A DNA stretch of 64,000 nt, taken from NCBI GenBank assembly GCA_037015955.1, contig CP143548.1, positions 2,412,001-2,476,000 of the forward strand, in the 5' to 3' direction. Of the stretch, positions 63,072-64,000 are shown piece by piece (the first letter of the stretch is position 1; each line of letters starts with the position of its first letter). Origin of the DNA: Lachnospiraceae bacterium JLR.KK008 (GTDB lineage Bacteria > Bacillota > Clostridia > Lachnospirales > Lachnospiraceae). The position numbers and the translations under genes were made by a program. The notes below the pieces were generated by a model, which was not told where the DNA came from, searched no databases, and was given only the letters and a program-made list of their open reading frames with translations.

Positions 63072-63698
63072 GCCTCCATATCTTCAACCCTTTAATCGTT
63101 CAGAGCCACATCTGCTCTGTAATCTTCAGCGGTGGCTCCGTAATCACCAAAAAACAGTCCGGAGCAGGGGCGACAGAGCCTGTCACATCACGCCTGATTA
63201 CAGACAACTTATGTTTACACACACCATGTAGCTCTCCGTTTCGTGCCGCACCTTACGGATGCCTCCATCCCTTTGATATTCCTGCACAGGCTAAACGTCA
63301 TTACTGCCAATCATACCGAGTAAGAAAATACTAAGCAGAGTTTGCCAGATACTGGACATCAGGAAAAGCATATTCTGTAATGCTGCATTCCGCGCCCTGC
63401 TTTTGATAAGCGACACAAGATAAGACCTTATATTTTATCATCAACACATGCCGCAGTTCTTATCGTTTCTGTCACCTTCAGTCTTCAACTAACTTATCGG
63501 AAAAATCAGGGGGATTTCTAACATCTACTTCGTGAATAGTTAATCTGGCTGTATGAATCGCAGATTATTAGTTTTTCATGTATAAACCGCCCTTATTATT
63601 CCCAATGAAATAGGGACGGATGCCCTGCAAAGTGGCACAAACGTAAACTGCCGCATATGGTAGTGAGCCACAGCGATGGTTGTCTTTTGTGTAATTCT
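63072..63698. other. Intergenic region with leader copy 3 and a dispersed repeat
   Basis: About 630 bases. At 63085-63150 the minus strand reads GTGGCTCTGAACGATTAAAG, the third leader copy, upstream of the 63062 start. At 63611-63698 the dispersed repeat pair recurs. No other gene is supported. Confidence 0.5.
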
Positions 63699-63705
63699 TC
63701 ATCCT
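63611..63705. repeat. Dispersed repeat pair, copy 2
   Basis: TAGGGACGGATGCCCT, GCAAAGTGGCACAAAC (63611-63642), then CTGCCGCATATGG and TTTTGTG. Same order as the copy at 54205-54390. Confidence 0.6.
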
Positions 63706-64000
63706 AAAGATTTCAGGTTTCTGCGATATTCCGCCATTTCCTCCTCACTTACCGTATCCTTGATGTGCTTTAGCTCGCTAACCACAAAATCCCGCTCCTT
63801 CGGCAGATAGGCGGTGACCGGATAAAAGTTTGAACTGGAGTTGGCAAAAAGGTGTGTCCGTATCTGCAAATTTTTGATAAACACCTGCAGTTCCTCCAGG
63901 CGCTCCTTCTCCCCGGCAGGGGCAAACTGCCCCTCCTGCTTCATGCGGTACAGCTCCGTATCCGGAAACAGCGTGAGTGAATCTACCGAGATAAAATAGG
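63699..64000 (-). CDS. Radical SAM protein, C-terminal end
   Basis: The frame is open to the window edge. Visible end: FISVDSLTLFPDTELYRMKQ, EGQFAPAGEKERLEELQVFI, HLFANSSSNFYPVTAYLPKE, EEMAEYRRNLKSLG. The LTLFPDTELYRM, ANSSSN and LP motifs match the C-terminal part of a group of radical SAM enzymes (HemN/Elp3-like). The CxxxCxxC cluster would lie upstream, outside the window. Confidence 0.65.
   Translation of the reverse strand, partial: YFISVDSLTLFPDTELYRMKQEGQFAPAGEKERLEELQVFIKNLQIRTHLFANSSSNFYPVTAYLPKERDFVVSELKHIKDTVSEEEMAEYRRNLKSLG

Overview
The window looks like a chromosome segment of an anaerobic, spore-forming Firmicute, most probably a Lachnospiraceae. The basis is the spoIIAA-spoIIAB-sigF and spoVAA-spoVAB-spoVAC operons, a T-box-controlled valS, a clostridial-type agr locus, a CotF-like coat protein, and mid-GC core genes with strong AGGAGG ribosome sites. 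Nearly all core genes lie on the minus strand. No tRNA, rRNA or CRISPR array was found.

0-4.7 kb holds a quorum-sensing locus in the transcription order agrA-agrC-agrD-agrB, followed by a phosphoesterase and a membrane protein cut by the window edge. The agrC-like kinase carries an in-frame TAG between its N box and G boxes. 4.7-17 kb holds DUF362, spoVA (with a sigma-G-type promoter), a histidine phosphatase, the sigF operon, a zinc-ribbon/TPR protein, folC with an overlapping 47-aa gene, fapA-like DUF342, and valS with its T-box. 17-20.2 kb has two XRE regulators with membrane partners and clear palindromic operators. 20.2-29.7 kb holds lysA, a TetM-like GTPase fused to a YacP/Rae1-type NYN nuclease domain, an ABC-F ATPase, a CotF-like protein, greA, an M14 peptidase and a flavoprotein. 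30-40.3 kb holds an amidase-deacetylase fusion, a five-gene envelope/signalling block (FG-GAP lipo/secreted protein, response regulator, kinase, anchored protein), a siroheme reductase, an ABC exporter and an SH3-domain membrane protein preceded by four 61-bp tandem repeats. 40.8-47.3 kb holds a rhodanese-TtcA fusion with hexapeptide repeats, an NCS2 permease, trpB2 (plus strand), a Dus enzyme and a low-molecular-weight phosphatase.

47.4-64 kb is accessory and partly decayed. It starts with the AT-rich remnant of a Tn916/Tn1549-type element (deleted integrase, intact excisionase, sigma/DnaC chimera). A WYL regulator with a palindromic operator, divergent from a broken monooxygenase and a DUF6194 gene, follows. 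From 51.4 to 63.1 kb there is an array of unrelated-looking proteins that share a short N-terminal signature (M-x-V/I-N-G-I and variants), a shared ribosome-site leader, and in several cases a conserved element directly after the stop codon. The array contains two duplicated pairs, a second agrC-like kinase broken by two in-frame stops, a 29-aa type I-like toxin, and a nitroreductase/HxlR pair. The window ends inside a radical SAM gene.

The most notable points are the N-terminal-signature gene array with its repeated leaders and trailers, the repeated in-frame nonsense codons (all explainable as C-to-T changes, three of them TAG) in otherwise intact frames including both agrC-like kinases, and the GTPase-nuclease fusion.
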